Shown here: piece after piece, positions 34,755 to 43,516 of the stretch
Layout: the number at the start of each line of letters is the position of its first letter
Position numbering within the stretch: the first letter of the stretch is position 1
NCBI GenBank assembly: GCA_044360385.1
Contig: JBIKKK010000001.1
Span: 21,819 to 85,818, forward strand
Source of the DNA: Mxb001 sp044360385
GTDB lineage: Bacteria; Actinomycetota; Actinomycetes; S36-B12
Length of the DNA: 64,000 bases
Direction: 5' to 3'
Program-made: the position numbers and the translations under genes
The notes under the pieces: generated by a model
The model's database searches: none
Seen by the model: the letters and a program-made list of their open reading frames with translations, nothing else
Told to the model about the DNA's origin: nothing

Positions 34755-36092
34755 ATGACACCGGAGGAATTGCGGGACGACCTCATCACACGGGGCGTGA
34801 AGTACGTCTTCGGCTTTTACGTGGACGTCCTCGGGGTCCCGAAGAGCAAGTGCGTCCCTGTCGAGTTCCTGCCTTCTATGGCGAAAGGCTCGGAGCTCTA
34901 CACGGTGGGGGCGCTTGAGGGGATGGGCGACCTCGGCCCCCACGAGGACGAGTGTGCGGGCTTCCCCGAACTCGATCGCGTGGTCGTGCTTCCGTGGCAG
35001 CCAGAGTTCGCCGTGATCCCAACCCTCCTCCACCTGAACGGCGTGCCGTACCCCATGGAAGGTCGCAACTTCCTCACTGCTCAGGTGGCGAAGGCGCGGG
35101 AGATGGGATTCATTGCCAACGTTGGCATCGAGCCGGAGTTCTACGTCATTCGCGAGCAAGAAGGCCGCTGGGTTCCACTGGTTTCGGATGATGTGCTCAA
35201 CACACCGACCCGCGGATACGACCTAGAGGCAACCGTCCAGGCCTCGGCGTTCCTGACGCCGATGGCCGAGCACATGAAGGAGCTGGGTTGGGGTCTCTAC
35301 TCCTTCGACCATGAAGGTGGTGATGGCCAGTACGAATTCAACTTCCATTACGCCGACGCGATCACCATGGCTGATCGGATGGTGCTCTTTCGCCTCATGG
35401 CGAAGCATTGCGCGCGGGAAGTGGGCTGCATCGCCACGTTCATGCCCAAGCCATTCCAGGATGACTTTGGCTCCGCATCCCACATCAATATCAGCATCGC
35501 GGATGCGGAAACCGGAGAGAATCTTTTTGAGGCGCCTGATGGAACCTACAGCGAGCTCTCGCGCCACTTCGTAGCCGGCGTACTTGAGCACGCAGGCGCC
35601 ATCATGGCCCTGACTTCCCCTCTCGTGAACTCATACAAGCGATTCACCAGCAAGGGCTATATGGACGAGATTTCTTGGGCTCCTGTCTACCGGGCCTGGG
35701 GTGAGAACAATCGCACGCTGATGTGCCGGATGCCGGTAAACCGGCACTGCCTCGAGGTGCGCACTGCAGATGCAGCAGTGAACTACCACCTCGGCATCGG
35801 CATCGTCCTTGCGGCGGGTCTCGATGGGATCCAGCGAAAGCTGGACCCGGGAGCCCCCCTCAACTACGACATGTACAAGGCCACGAAGGAGCAGCTCGCC
35901 GCAGCGGGAGACATCTCGTTGCCCACCACCCTGGGCGATGCCCTGAATGAGCTCGAGGCGGATGACCTGGCCCGAGAGGTGATGGGAGACGCCTTCCACA
36001 GCGCCTATCTCGACTACAAGCGCAGGGAAGTCGCGGAGTTCAACTCGGTCGTCACCAACTGGGAGATCGACAGGTATCTGCAGCAGAACTAG
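34755..36092 (+). CDS. glnT: Glutamine synthetase family protein, GlnT (type III glutamate-ammonia ligase) subgroup
   Basis: This 445-residue protein has the glutamine-synthetase fold. Metal and substrate motifs are present: IEPEFYVI, DHEGGDGQYEFNF, FMPKPFQDDFGSASHINIS, NRTLMCRMP and LEVRTADAAVNYHL. The length and the N-terminal KYVFGFYVDVLGVPKSK match the GlnT/gamma-glutamylamide-forming branch rather than housekeeping GlnA. Such enzymes may join glutamate to amines instead of ammonia, so the true acceptor is uncertain. It heads an operon with a DUF1116 protein and an amino-acid permease, behind an AT-rich promoter region. Confidence 0.82.
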   Translation: MTPEELRDDLITRGVKYVFGFYVDVLGVPKSKCVPVEFLPSMAKGSELYTVGALEGMGDLGPHEDECAGFPELDRVVVLPWQPEFAVIPTLLHLNGVPYPMEGRNFLTAQVAKAREMGFIANVGIEPEFYVIREQEGRWVPLVSDDVLNTPTRGYDLEATVQASAFLTPMAEHMKELGWGLYSFDHEGGDGQYEFNFHYADAITMADRMVLFRLMAKHCAREVGCIATFMPKPFQDDFGSASHINISIADAETGENLFEAPDGTYSELSRHFVAGVLEHAGAIMALTSPLVNSYKRFTSKGYMDEISWAPVYRAWGENNRTLMCRMPVNRHCLEVRTADAAVNYHLGIGIVLAAGLDGIQRKLDPGAPLNYDMYKATKEQLAAAGDISLPTTLGDALNELEADDLAREVMGDAFHSAYLDYKRREVAEFNSVVTNWEIDRYLQQN

Positions 36093-36145
36093 CGGACCGT
36101 AGCCGCTGCGCGAGCACGGCAGCAAGAAGGATAGGAGCAGGTCAC

Positions 36146-37438
36146 GTGAATGAATTGGCTCTCTCCTCTGATGCCGACGCGCGTCGTGCACTCGCCAATG
36201 CGCTGACGGTGAGCCGCATGCTGGAGGCACGGCCGATGCTCGTGGATGTCGCGCGAGCAGAGGATGTGGTGCCCGGCGTGACGGCGAGCACCATCCTGAC
36301 GTCGGGGGCTCCACTCGGCTGGGAGAGCTACCAGGGTGGCCAGCGGCGCTCGGTCCTCAACGCTGCCCTCTTCGAGGGTCTCGCCCAGGATCATGAAGAG
36401 GCCGATCGCCTCATCCTCGAGGGCGCGATCACTGTTGGCACGACCCAGGCGCACGGATGCATCGGCTCTGTGGCCGGCATCTACACGGCGTCAATGCCCG
36501 TCCTCGTCGTGGAGGATGCCACGTTCGGGGGCCGCGCCTACTGCAATCTGTATGAAGGCAAGAGCCCCATGCGGCTCAACTACGGGGCCTACGGAGAGAC
36601 GGTCATCGAGTCCCTGCGCTGGCTCGAGTCCGTCATGGGCCCGGTTCTCGCCGAGGTGCTTCGGCGTACTGGACCGATCGACTTGAAGTCGATCATGGCG
36701 CGCGCCCTTCGAATGGGTGACGAGCTCCATAGCCGGAACACGGCGGCAACGATGCTCTTCGATCGCACGATTCGCGACGTGCTCACCGAGATGGTGTTCG
36801 ACGGTTCGATGCCTCAGGCGCGCCACGTCATCGAATTCCTGGAGGAGAATGACTACACCTTCCTGCGCATGGGAATGGCGGCTGCGAAGTGCACCGCAGA
36901 CGCCGCTCATGGGATTGAGCGCAGCAGCGTGGTCACCGGCATCGTCATCGATTGTCTTGGCCTGTCTATTCGTGTGAGTGGTCTGGGAGACCAATGGTTC
37001 ACGGGGGCTCATCCCACTCTGGAGGGCCGGTTCTTCGACGGCTTCGGGCCTGACGATGCGGAGTGGATCGGCGGAGAGAGTTGTTTCACCGAGGTTGTGG
37101 GCCTAGGCGGATTCGCGCAGGCCTGCGCGCCGACGCTTCAGGCCTACCAAGGGGGCGACTACGCCGCGATGCTCCGCGCAAACGAGGAGATGTATCGCAT
37201 CACCGTGGCAGAGCATGACGAGTTCCTGCTCCCTCCCTTCTCCTTCCGGGGATCGCCGGTGGGCATTGATGTCGAGCTCGTCATCCGCGAGGGACTCACT
37301 CCCGCTATCGATGGCGGTCTCGCGGGCAAGACCGGGGGGCAAATCGGGGCAGGGGTGCTTCGCCCGCACCTGGACTGCTTCGAGCTAGCACGAGGGGCGT
37401 ACGTGGCCGCGTATGACCCGCAGCACGGTGGCCAGTGA
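36146..37438 (+). CDS. DUF1116 protein (YlbE/AllG-like)
   Basis: This 430-residue protein matches the DUF1116 family in length and in the characteristic ALRMGDELHSRNTAA segment (about residues 190-204). In E. coli the family member AllG (YlbE) works with AllF (FdrA) and AllH as an oxamate carbamoyltransferase; neither partner is present in this window. GTG at 36146 follows a GGAG-type site. The gene lies between glnT and an amino-acid permease, suggesting processing of a nitrogenous metabolite, but the reaction is unknown. Confidence 0.75.
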   Translation: MNELALSSDADARRALANALTVSRMLEARPMLVDVARAEDVVPGVTASTILTSGAPLGWESYQGGQRRSVLNAALFEGLAQDHEEADRLILEGAITVGTTQAHGCIGSVAGIYTASMPVLVVEDATFGGRAYCNLYEGKSPMRLNYGAYGETVIESLRWLESVMGPVLAEVLRRTGPIDLKSIMARALRMGDELHSRNTAATMLFDRTIRDVLTEMVFDGSMPQARHVIEFLEENDYTFLRMGMAAAKCTADAAHGIERSSVVTGIVIDCLGLSIRVSGLGDQWFTGAHPTLEGRFFDGFGPDDAEWIGGESCFTEVVGLGGFAQACAPTLQAYQGGDYAAMLRANEEMYRITVAEHDEFLLPPFSFRGSPVGIDVELVIREGLTPAIDGGLAGKTGGQIGAGVLRPHLDCFELARGAYVAAYDPQHGGQ

Positions 37439-37480
37439 GACTCGATCTCACGGGCCCTGAAGCCTCAGATAGGAGGTGCC

Positions 37481-38941
37481 ATGTCCGATAGTCAGTCAGG
37501 AACGAGTACGCCGGAGGCGTCCGGCAGCGCACGCATCACGGGCAACATGGGCCCACTCGAGATCGCCTTCTTCACCATCGCGGCCGCAGGCCCGCTTCTC
37601 GTGGTGGCGGGCTTCCTGCCGGTCGCGTTCATGATCGGAGGTCCCGGTGCGGTCGGGGCTCAAGTCATTGCTGGACTTGTGCTTGTCCTCTTCTCCGTGG
37701 GCCTCACGCGCATGGCGCTGCGCATCACCAATTCGGGCGCCTTTTACGCCTACATCGGCCGCGGACTCGGGCGTCCCATGGGAGGCGGCGCGGCTTTCCT
37801 TGCCATGGTCGCTTACGCCGTCATCGTTATTGGGCAGTTTGGCGCGATCGGAGCCTTCACCCAGGTCCTATTTGCGAGCCTTTGGGGAGTCGACATCCCC
37901 TGGATCGTCTTTTCCCTCATCGCGCTGGCCATCGTCGCTTTCTTGGGCTACCGCCAGATCTCCCTGAGCGCGAAGGTCTTGGGCGTAGCTCTCCTCACCG
38001 AGGCCGGTGTGCTCCTCGTCCTCGCCGTCCCCGTCCTGCTCCAGGGCGGTGCTGAAGGCTATGACTTCAGCGGCTTCTCGCCCACGACAGTTTTTGCGGG
38101 TGCGGGTGCGGGTGCGATGTTCGCCATCGCGTTCGGCGCCTTCATTGGCTTTGAGTCCACAGCCATCTACTCCGAAGAGGCAAAGAACCCCAAGCGCACC
38201 CTGCCTCGCGCGATCTACCTTGCCGTGGGGTTCCTCACCGTCTTCTACGGCTTCATGGCCTGGGTTCTGGTGACCGCCTACGGCAGTTCGGCCATCCAGG
38301 AAGCAGCCCTGGCCGATCCTGTGGGCCTCGTCTTCGCGGCCATGGAACAGTACGTGGGCTACCCGGCCGTCGTGGTCACCGAGGTTCTCCTGGTGACCAG
38401 CTCCTTCGCGTCCGTGCTGGCGTTTCACAACACAGCGAGCCGCTACATGTTTGCGCTGGGCCGGGAGCGACTGCTTCCGGCCGGGCTGGCCAAGGTCAAC
38501 CCGAAGTACGGATCGCCCTATGTTGCGAGCCAGGTGATGGTTGCCATCGCACTTGTGCTCACGGTGGTCTTCTATTTCATCGGCGCCGACCCTTACCTTC
38601 AGGTTTTCCTGCTCGGCGTCGCCCCCGGTGTGATCGCGATTGTGGTCCTGCAAGCGCTGTGCTCGGTGGCGATCGTCGCCTACTTCGCGCGCAACCGCGA
38701 CAGCAACCTGACCGTGTGGAGCACGATCGTCGCGCCCGCGGTCAGCGCCGTGCTGCTCACCATCGCGTGCTACCTCATCATGACGAACTTCGACTACTTC
38801 ACAGGCAGGACGGACTGGGTCAACTGGGCGCTGCTCGCCATCCTTCCCGTGGTCTTCGTCATCGGTGTCGTGCGCACTTTGATCATGCGTGCGTCTCACC
38901 CGGCGGAGTACGCCGTGCTCACCGAAACCAAGGTCTACTGA
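37481..38941 (+). CDS. APC-superfamily amino acid/amine permease
   Basis: This 486-residue protein has twelve predicted membrane helices. The N-terminal GNMGPLEIAFFTIAAAGPL and the FIGFESTAIYSEEAKNPKRT motif of helix 6 and its following loop are typical of APC permeases for amino acids and amines. ATG 37481 has AGGAGG six bases before it. It is the last gene of the glnT-DUF1116-permease operon and is followed by an 18-bp terminator stem. It probably imports the compound handled by the two upstream proteins. Confidence 0.88.
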   Translation: MSDSQSGTSTPEASGSARITGNMGPLEIAFFTIAAAGPLLVVAGFLPVAFMIGGPGAVGAQVIAGLVLVLFSVGLTRMALRITNSGAFYAYIGRGLGRPMGGGAAFLAMVAYAVIVIGQFGAIGAFTQVLFASLWGVDIPWIVFSLIALAIVAFLGYRQISLSAKVLGVALLTEAGVLLVLAVPVLLQGGAEGYDFSGFSPTTVFAGAGAGAMFAIAFGAFIGFESTAIYSEEAKNPKRTLPRAIYLAVGFLTVFYGFMAWVLVTAYGSSAIQEAALADPVGLVFAAMEQYVGYPAVVVTEVLLVTSSFASVLAFHNTASRYMFALGRERLLPAGLAKVNPKYGSPYVASQVMVAIALVLTVVFYFIGADPYLQVFLLGVAPGVIAIVVLQALCSVAIVAYFARNRDSNLTVWSTIVAPAVSAVLLTIACYLIMTNFDYFTGRTDWVNWALLAILPVVFVIGVVRTLIMRASHPAEYAVLTETKVY

Positions 38942-38947
38942 GGTGAC

Positions 38948-39000
38948 CCCAGGTCCTGCCGATCCGGCCCCCCCGCCTGATCGGATCGGCAGGACCTGGG
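38948..39000 (+). terminator. Strong terminator after the permease gene
   Basis: Positions 38948-38965 and 38983-39000 form a perfect 18-bp stem with a 17-base loop, starting seven bases after the permease stop. It separates the glnT operon from the Lrp gene. Confidence 0.85.
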
Positions 39001-39077
39001 CGCACGGACCTGACGACGTGACTGACTACGATGACTCCGTGCTGTCCAGGAGACGCGCGCCCCAGGAGGGTCAGCGC

Positions 39078-39560
39078 ATGGGTACGACGGATGAGCAGCG
39101 CTCCTACGACATTGATGAACTCGACAAGGGGATCATCGGCATCCTCAAGTCCGACGGTCGAGCGAGCAATGTCGAGGTGGGACGTCTTCTAGGGGTAACC
39201 GAGGCCACCATACGCAAGCGCATCGCCAACCTCCTCTCACAGGGCTTGATCGAGATCGTCGCGGTGCCGACGCCCAAGCTCGCCGGCTACACCCTGTCGG
39301 CCATCATGGGGCTCAACGTCAGCCTTGAGCGGCTGCGCGATGTTTCGAAGACGCTCATCACCCTCCCCGAGGTCCGCTACTGCGGACTCTCCACGGGCAG
39401 ATTCGACATCATGATCGAGGCATTCTTCTCCTCGCATGAGCACCTGCTCGAGTTCTCGACAGACAAGGTCGGCAGCATCCACGGCGTGGTGAAGGTCGAG
39501 ACATTTCTCATCCTCGATATCAGCAAGTTCTCCTACGAGTGGGAGATCGACCTCCCGTGA
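39078..39560 (+). CDS. Lrp/AsnC-family transcriptional regulator
   Basis: This 160-residue protein has the AsnC winged helix (about 10-60: IDELDKGIIGILKSDGRASNVEVG, then GVTEATIRKRIANL) and a C-terminal RAM ligand-binding domain that senses amino acids or related effectors. ATG at 39078 has AGGAGGG upstream. It overlaps the following hydrolase by four bases (GTGA). Its position suggests it senses the substrate of the upstream permease operon; that is inference. Confidence 0.9.
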   Translation: MGTTDEQRSYDIDELDKGIIGILKSDGRASNVEVGRLLGVTEATIRKRIANLLSQGLIEIVAVPTPKLAGYTLSAIMGLNVSLERLRDVSKTLITLPEVRYCGLSTGRFDIMIEAFFSSHEHLLEFSTDKVGSIHGVVKVETFLILDISKFSYEWEIDLP

Positions 39561-40474
39561 GCGCGCTCGGGCCGGACCTGTCGGCCGAGACCTTCCGCGA
39601 CGCCCAGAGGCGCACCGTCCTCGAAGGAATCTCGCGGGTACCGCTCGAAGTGGCCTACGTCGATCGGGGCCCGGCGGATGCCGCGGAGGTCATCGTCCTC
39701 CTGCACGGTATCCCCACCTGGTCCTATCTCTACGGGGCTGTGCTTCCTCTGCTCGAAGACCACGCAAGGATTATTGCCCCGGACTTCATCGGTCACGGCT
39801 GGTCTGACCGGCGCGACGTCAGCGATCGCTCTCTCGAGGCACAGGCCCGCATGGTGATCGCGCTCCTTGACAGCCTGAGCTTGGATCGTGTGCACCTTGT
39901 GGGACACGACACTGGCGGCGGCGTCGGACTGAACTTGGCCCTTGATGCGCCCGAGCGCCTCGCGACGCTCACATTGTCGAACGCAGTCGCGTACGACTCG
40001 TGGCCCATCGATGACATGATCGCGCTGGGAGATCCGCAGTGGGTCCGCAAGGACCCGGCGGAGATCGCGGAGTTCGTGCGCGGAGGTCTGCCCGATGGGA
40101 TCTCGCGTCCCGAGCGCCTCACGAAGGAGTGGATCGAGGGAATCGCGGCACCGTATGCAGACGCGGAGGGTGCGCTGAGTCTCATCCGCAATGCATCGGC
40201 CTTGAATACCAGCCATACGTCTGCCCTCACACCTCTGCTCGGGCGCATTGGCACGCCAACGCTGCTGCTGTGGGGGGTCGACGATCCCTGGCAGCGATTC
40301 TCCGACGCCGAGCGCCTCGAGCGTGACATCCCGGGGGCTGAACTTGTGGCGGTGGAGAATGCGAGCCACTGGATCCCTCAGGATGCTCCCGAGGAGTTCG
40401 CCAGAGCCCTCATGGAATTCGTGAGCCGTCACCCGGCCGCGACGGAGCCGGGGAAGCCCCACGATGTGGCGTGA
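39557..40474 (+). CDS. Alpha/beta hydrolase of the haloalkane-dehalogenase/epoxide-hydrolase branch
   Basis: This 305-residue protein has HGIPTWSYLY near residue 50, the nucleophile elbow GHDTGG (Asp), the acid in GVDDPW and the catalytic His in NASHWIPQDAP. This Asp-nucleophile set is typical of haloalkane and haloacetate dehalogenases and epoxide hydrolases; the sequence does not decide the substrate. GTG at 39557 overlaps the Lrp stop, so both are translated together and probably regulated as one unit. Confidence 0.83.
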   Translation: MSALGPDLSAETFRDAQRRTVLEGISRVPLEVAYVDRGPADAAEVIVLLHGIPTWSYLYGAVLPLLEDHARIIAPDFIGHGWSDRRDVSDRSLEAQARMVIALLDSLSLDRVHLVGHDTGGGVGLNLALDAPERLATLTLSNAVAYDSWPIDDMIALGDPQWVRKDPAEIAEFVRGGLPDGISRPERLTKEWIEGIAAPYADAEGALSLIRNASALNTSHTSALTPLLGRIGTPTLLLWGVDDPWQRFSDAERLERDIPGAELVAVENASHWIPQDAPEEFARALMEFVSRHPAATEPGKPHDVA

Positions 40475-40484
40475 TTCATCGACC

Positions 40485-40504
40485 GCGGAGTCAAGCGGAG
40501 TCAA
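40485..40504. repeat. Perfect 10-bp tandem repeat before the flavo-oxidase gene
   Basis: GCGGAGTCAA occurs twice in direct succession (40485-40494, 40495-40504) in the 49-base gap upstream of 40524. It may be a regulator binding site. Confidence 0.5.
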
Positions 40505-40523
40505 TCTGTGATACCCACAGGGC

Positions 40524-42317
40524 ATGACTGAGACCCCGCCCCTGCGTCGACGTACCTTCCTCGGCCTTGCCGCTGGTGCGACGGCGGGTGCCGCAGCCGC
40601 GGCCGCCATGCCCGCAACGAGTGCGACTGCCGCCCCCGCTGAGCCCGCGGCGCGTGCCGCGTGGCCGGGCAAGCAGGCCTGGGAGCAGTTGCGCCGCCAG
40701 GTCGGTGGTCGCCTCATTCGCCCGAATCAGCCATGGGCCAACCTCAAGCCCGGGGTCGACGTACCCGCGAAGTTTAAGAACCCGTGGTACCTCGAGGAGC
40801 AGGCAGGCGCGACTCAGTCGACCGGTATGTACAAAGCATGGCAGTCCACGCCCAGCGGGTACGCCGTCGCCGCGGAGAGCGGCAAGGACATCCAGGCAGC
40901 AGTCAACTTCGCGCGTAGGAATGGCGTGCGCCTCGTGGTCAAGGGCACGGGCCACGACTACTACGGTCGCTCCTGTGGCCCTCGCAATTCCCTGCTCATT
41001 TGGACGCACAACATGCGCCAGGTCAGCGTGCACGACTCCTTCGTGCCCAAGGGTGCACCTCCGGGCATGCCCGGCGTCCCCGCGGTGACGACGACGGCGG
41101 GCAATCGTTGGCTCGAGGCCTACAAGATCGCCTCGGCCAACGGTCTCTACATCCAAGGCGGCGGATGCACGAGCGTCGGCGCGTGCGGTGGCTTCGCTCT
41201 CGGTGGCGGCTTCGGCTCCTTCAGCAAGCGCTTCGGCAGTGGTGCCGGGGGCGTCCTCGAGTTGACCGTAGTCCTCGCCAGCGGCAAGATCGTTACGGCG
41301 AACACCTACCAAAACGACGACCTCTACTGGGCCCTGCGCGGAGGCGGCGGTGGCACCTTCGGTGTTGTCACGCGCATGACCTACCTCGCGCATCCCGAGC
41401 CCACCATCTCGGGCTGGATCGGCGGGCCCATCACTGCCAAGTCGGATACGGCGTACTTCGAGCTCCTCCAGCGTTACGTCGAGTTCGCAGGATCGACGCT
41501 GACCGATCCCAAGTGGGGCGAGGGCGTGATCCTCAATGAGGCTTATGCGATGGCCGAGGAGTTCGATACCGGGCTCAACGTCATGCAGGTCGGCACGACG
41601 TTCCTCGACATCACGACTGAGGCGGCCCAGACTGCCTGGGAGCCCTTCCTCGCACCCTTGCGAGCGCGCCCGGAGGACTTCACCGTCGACGTGAAGTTCA
41701 GCTCCCAGCCCTTCCGCAACCGGTGGAATCCGACCACCCGCGAGGCGATCTTTGACACCCGGCGGAATGCGCCCGCGGGCTACTTCTGGTGGACCGGCAA
41801 TGCGGCTGAGGTGGGCGCCTACTGGGGTGCCTATGACGGGCGTGGCGTGCCGTGGTCCATGACGCAGGGCGCCAAGGCGCGCGAGCTGGCCCAGGGGCTC
41901 TTCGATGCCTCGCGCACGTCGCTCATTCTTTGGCAGACCAACAAAGCGCTCTATGGCGAAGACCCCGAGGCTAAGGAGCGCGATCTCACGACGTCGATCA
42001 ACCCCGCGGTCTTCGACAACGTCGCCTTCATCACGGTCGGCGCGTGGAAGCAGTCGAAGTACCCGGGTGTCGAGGGGCACGAGCCGGATCGCACCGTCTC
42101 GCAGTCGCAGTACGACGGCGTGATGGCAGCGTCAGCGGCCATCCACAAGGCCACGCCGGGCGGCGGGTCCTACTCAAATGAGGGCAACTACTTCCAGAAG
42201 GGCTGGCAACGGGAGTTCTGGGGAAGCAACTACCGCCGTCTGCTCTCGATCAAGAAGAAGTACGACCCCACGAACCTCTTCACGGTGCACAAGGGCGTAG
42301 GGAGCGAGGGCTACTAG
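40524..42317 (+). CDS. Tat-exported FAD-linked oxidase (berberine-bridge-enzyme-like)
   Basis: This 597-residue protein starts with a twin-arginine signal (RRRTFLGLAAGA, about residues 8-40). The PCMH FAD-binding domain contains KGTGHDYYGRS, whose His aligns with the histidyl-flavin site, and GGGCTSVGACGGFALGGGFG, whose first Cys aligns with the cysteinyl-flavin site, so bicovalent FAD attachment is likely. The C-terminal KKYDPTNLF is the BBE motif. Such enzymes oxidise sugars, alcohols or alkaloid-like compounds; the substrate is unknown. Its stop overlaps that of the convergent DUF5302 gene at a CTAG. Confidence 0.87.
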   Translation: MTETPPLRRRTFLGLAAGATAGAAAAAAMPATSATAAPAEPAARAAWPGKQAWEQLRRQVGGRLIRPNQPWANLKPGVDVPAKFKNPWYLEEQAGATQSTGMYKAWQSTPSGYAVAAESGKDIQAAVNFARRNGVRLVVKGTGHDYYGRSCGPRNSLLIWTHNMRQVSVHDSFVPKGAPPGMPGVPAVTTTAGNRWLEAYKIASANGLYIQGGGCTSVGACGGFALGGGFGSFSKRFGSGAGGVLELTVVLASGKIVTANTYQNDDLYWALRGGGGGTFGVVTRMTYLAHPEPTISGWIGGPITAKSDTAYFELLQRYVEFAGSTLTDPKWGEGVILNEAYAMAEEFDTGLNVMQVGTTFLDITTEAAQTAWEPFLAPLRARPEDFTVDVKFSSQPFRNRWNPTTREAIFDTRRNAPAGYFWWTGNAAEVGAYWGAYDGRGVPWSMTQGAKARELAQGLFDASRTSLILWQTNKALYGEDPEAKERDLTTSINPAVFDNVAFITVGAWKQSKYPGVEGHEPDRTVSQSQYDGVMAASAAIHKATPGGGSYSNEGNYFQKGWQREFWGSNYRRLLSIKKKYDPTNLFTVHKGVGSEGY

Positions 42318-42502
42318 CCGCTCTTGCGCCGGAACTCCCGCTTGCCGCCCGCCTTCGCCGACGACCCCTTGGCTGACCCACCGGATGAGGCCTGACCTTG
42401 GCCCTGGTGTCCGCCCTGGGCCTTCTTGCGCTCCAGCGCCTGGCGGTAGCGCTCCTTCGGATCGTCGGAGCCCGTCTCGGGGGTGTCCTTCTCGTCGGCC
42501 AT
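42314..42502 (-). CDS. Small DUF5302 protein
   Basis: This 62-residue hydrophilic protein has an acidic start (MADEKDTPETGSDDPKERYR), a Gly/Ser/Gln-rich middle and a basic end (KREFRRKSG), the pattern of the actinobacterial DUF5302 family. ATG 42502 lies six bases after CAGACT on the minus strand, fitting a leaderless transcript. Function is unknown; it is probably disordered. Confidence 0.7.
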   Translation of the reverse strand: MADEKDTPETGSDDPKERYRQALERKKAQGGHQGQGQASSGGSAKGSSAKAGGKREFRRKSG

Positions 42503-42518
42503 GGTTCCAGTCTGCCAT

Positions 42519-43007
42519 TCAGGGCAGGGGGCGACCGAGGATGCGTCGGAATCCCTCACGCAGGGTCCAGCTCTGCGCTGGAGGGTCTTCACGGGTGCGG
42601 GTCGCGACGGCGGCGATCACGGAGTCGTACGTCGCCCGTGGGAGCACCGCCCCCTCGCGGCGTACCGCGTCGGCCGGCACGGCGAGGAGCCTGTCGCGGC
42701 GCAGCCAACTGCGCCGCCCCTCGTGATCCCACGGGCCGGTTCCGATGGCCAGCCAGTCGGCTTCCCCGCTGTGGTCGCGACTGGACAGTTGCAGGGCTAC
42801 GAGTCGGTGATCCTCGGCGCGGCCGACGATGGCCACGGGCCGGTCCTTGCCGACGCGCGCATCCTCCTCGTAGGCGACCCAGGTCCACACGACCTCACCG
42901 GGATCCGGATCCCCGTCGATCTCGGGGGAGTACTCCCAATGCACGGACCCGCGGTAGGTGTGCGCGCCGCCGCGCTCCGGCTCGGGCTCGCCCGTGGGTG
43001 CCGTCAA
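42519..43007 (-). CDS. PemK/MazF-like small protein without visible antitoxin
   Basis: This protein of about 162 residues contains PDPGEVVWTWVAYEE followed by GKDRPVAIVGR, a PemK/MazF-like beta-barrel beginning, and SWLRRDRLLAVPADAVRREGA toward the end. The likely start is TTG at 43007, overlapping the upstream stop (TTGA); no ATG or GTG lies close by in frame. The neighbouring genes are a membrane protein and DUF5302, neither resembling a MazE-type antitoxin, so a working toxin-antitoxin pair is not supported. Function is uncertain. Confidence 0.6.
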   Translation of the reverse strand: MTAPTGEPEPERGGAHTYRGSVHWEYSPEIDGDPDPGEVVWTWVAYEEDARVGKDRPVAIVGRAEDHRLVALQLSSRDHSGEADWLAIGTGPWDHEGRRSWLRRDRLLAVPADAVRREGAVLPRATYDSVIAAVATRTREDPPAQSWTLREGFRRILGRPLP

Positions 43008-43480
43008 GATCCTGCTACCCCGGCGAGTGCGATGGCAAAGGAGACGGGCAGACCGAAGTCGTAGATCAGGATGAGGGTGTTGCCCGCCTTGACATTGCGA
43101 TCCTTGACCATGAGGCGCACGTGGTTGAGGCCCGCGAGCACGAGGAAGATCGATCCAGCGACAGCCACGGGCAACCATGCTGCCGGCACCGTGGCTCCGG
43201 CGATGATGCCCGCGATTCCGAGCCCGAGGGAGGCAAAGCCGAGCTCGTACTGGAACCCATTGGTCTGCCATCCGATATTCGCTGCCGTCTTCTTGGCGAA
43301 GACGGTGTGCATGACAGAGCTCGCGATGTACATGCACCCCGCCGGCAGGAAGAGCAGCCAGCGCATGACGGAGTCCCAGGTGGTGTCGTCAGGCACCGCA
43401 CCTGGGGCGGTGATGCCGATGAGCGCGAAGATCCACGCGAGCAGGAGCGTGAACGACGGAATGAGTGTGCCGAAAGACAT
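43004..43480 (-). CDS. Four-helix membrane protein of unknown function
   Basis: This 158-residue protein has four hydrophobic segments (about 6-26, 38-58, 78-115 as one or two, and 135-155). The segment NIGWQTNGFQYELGFASLGLG is its most distinctive part and may place it in the DUF6790 family; this is tentative. ATG at 43480 lies six bases after TACCTT on the minus strand, fitting a leaderless start. It is followed by the PemK-like gene with a four-base overlap. Confidence 0.6.
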   Translation of the reverse strand: MSFGTLIPSFTLLLAWIFALIGITAPGAVPDDTTWDSVMRWLLFLPAGCMYIASSVMHTVFAKKTAANIGWQTNGFQYELGFASLGLGIAGIIAGATVPAAWLPVAVAGSIFLVLAGLNHVRLMVKDRNVKAGNTLILIYDFGLPVSFAIALAGVAGS

Positions 43481-43516
43481 GGCGCGAAGGTAGCAGCGCG
43501 GCAGCCTATTCGGACG

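Noticed and set aside
40491..42080. Open frame of 529 codons opposite the flavo-oxidase
   Set aside because: The plus strand encodes a complete Tat-signal flavoprotein with FAD motifs, so the minus frame is a shadow.
42519..43480. Complete type II toxin-antitoxin system
   Set aside because: Only the MazF-like half is recognisable; the neighbouring genes are a membrane protein and DUF5302.
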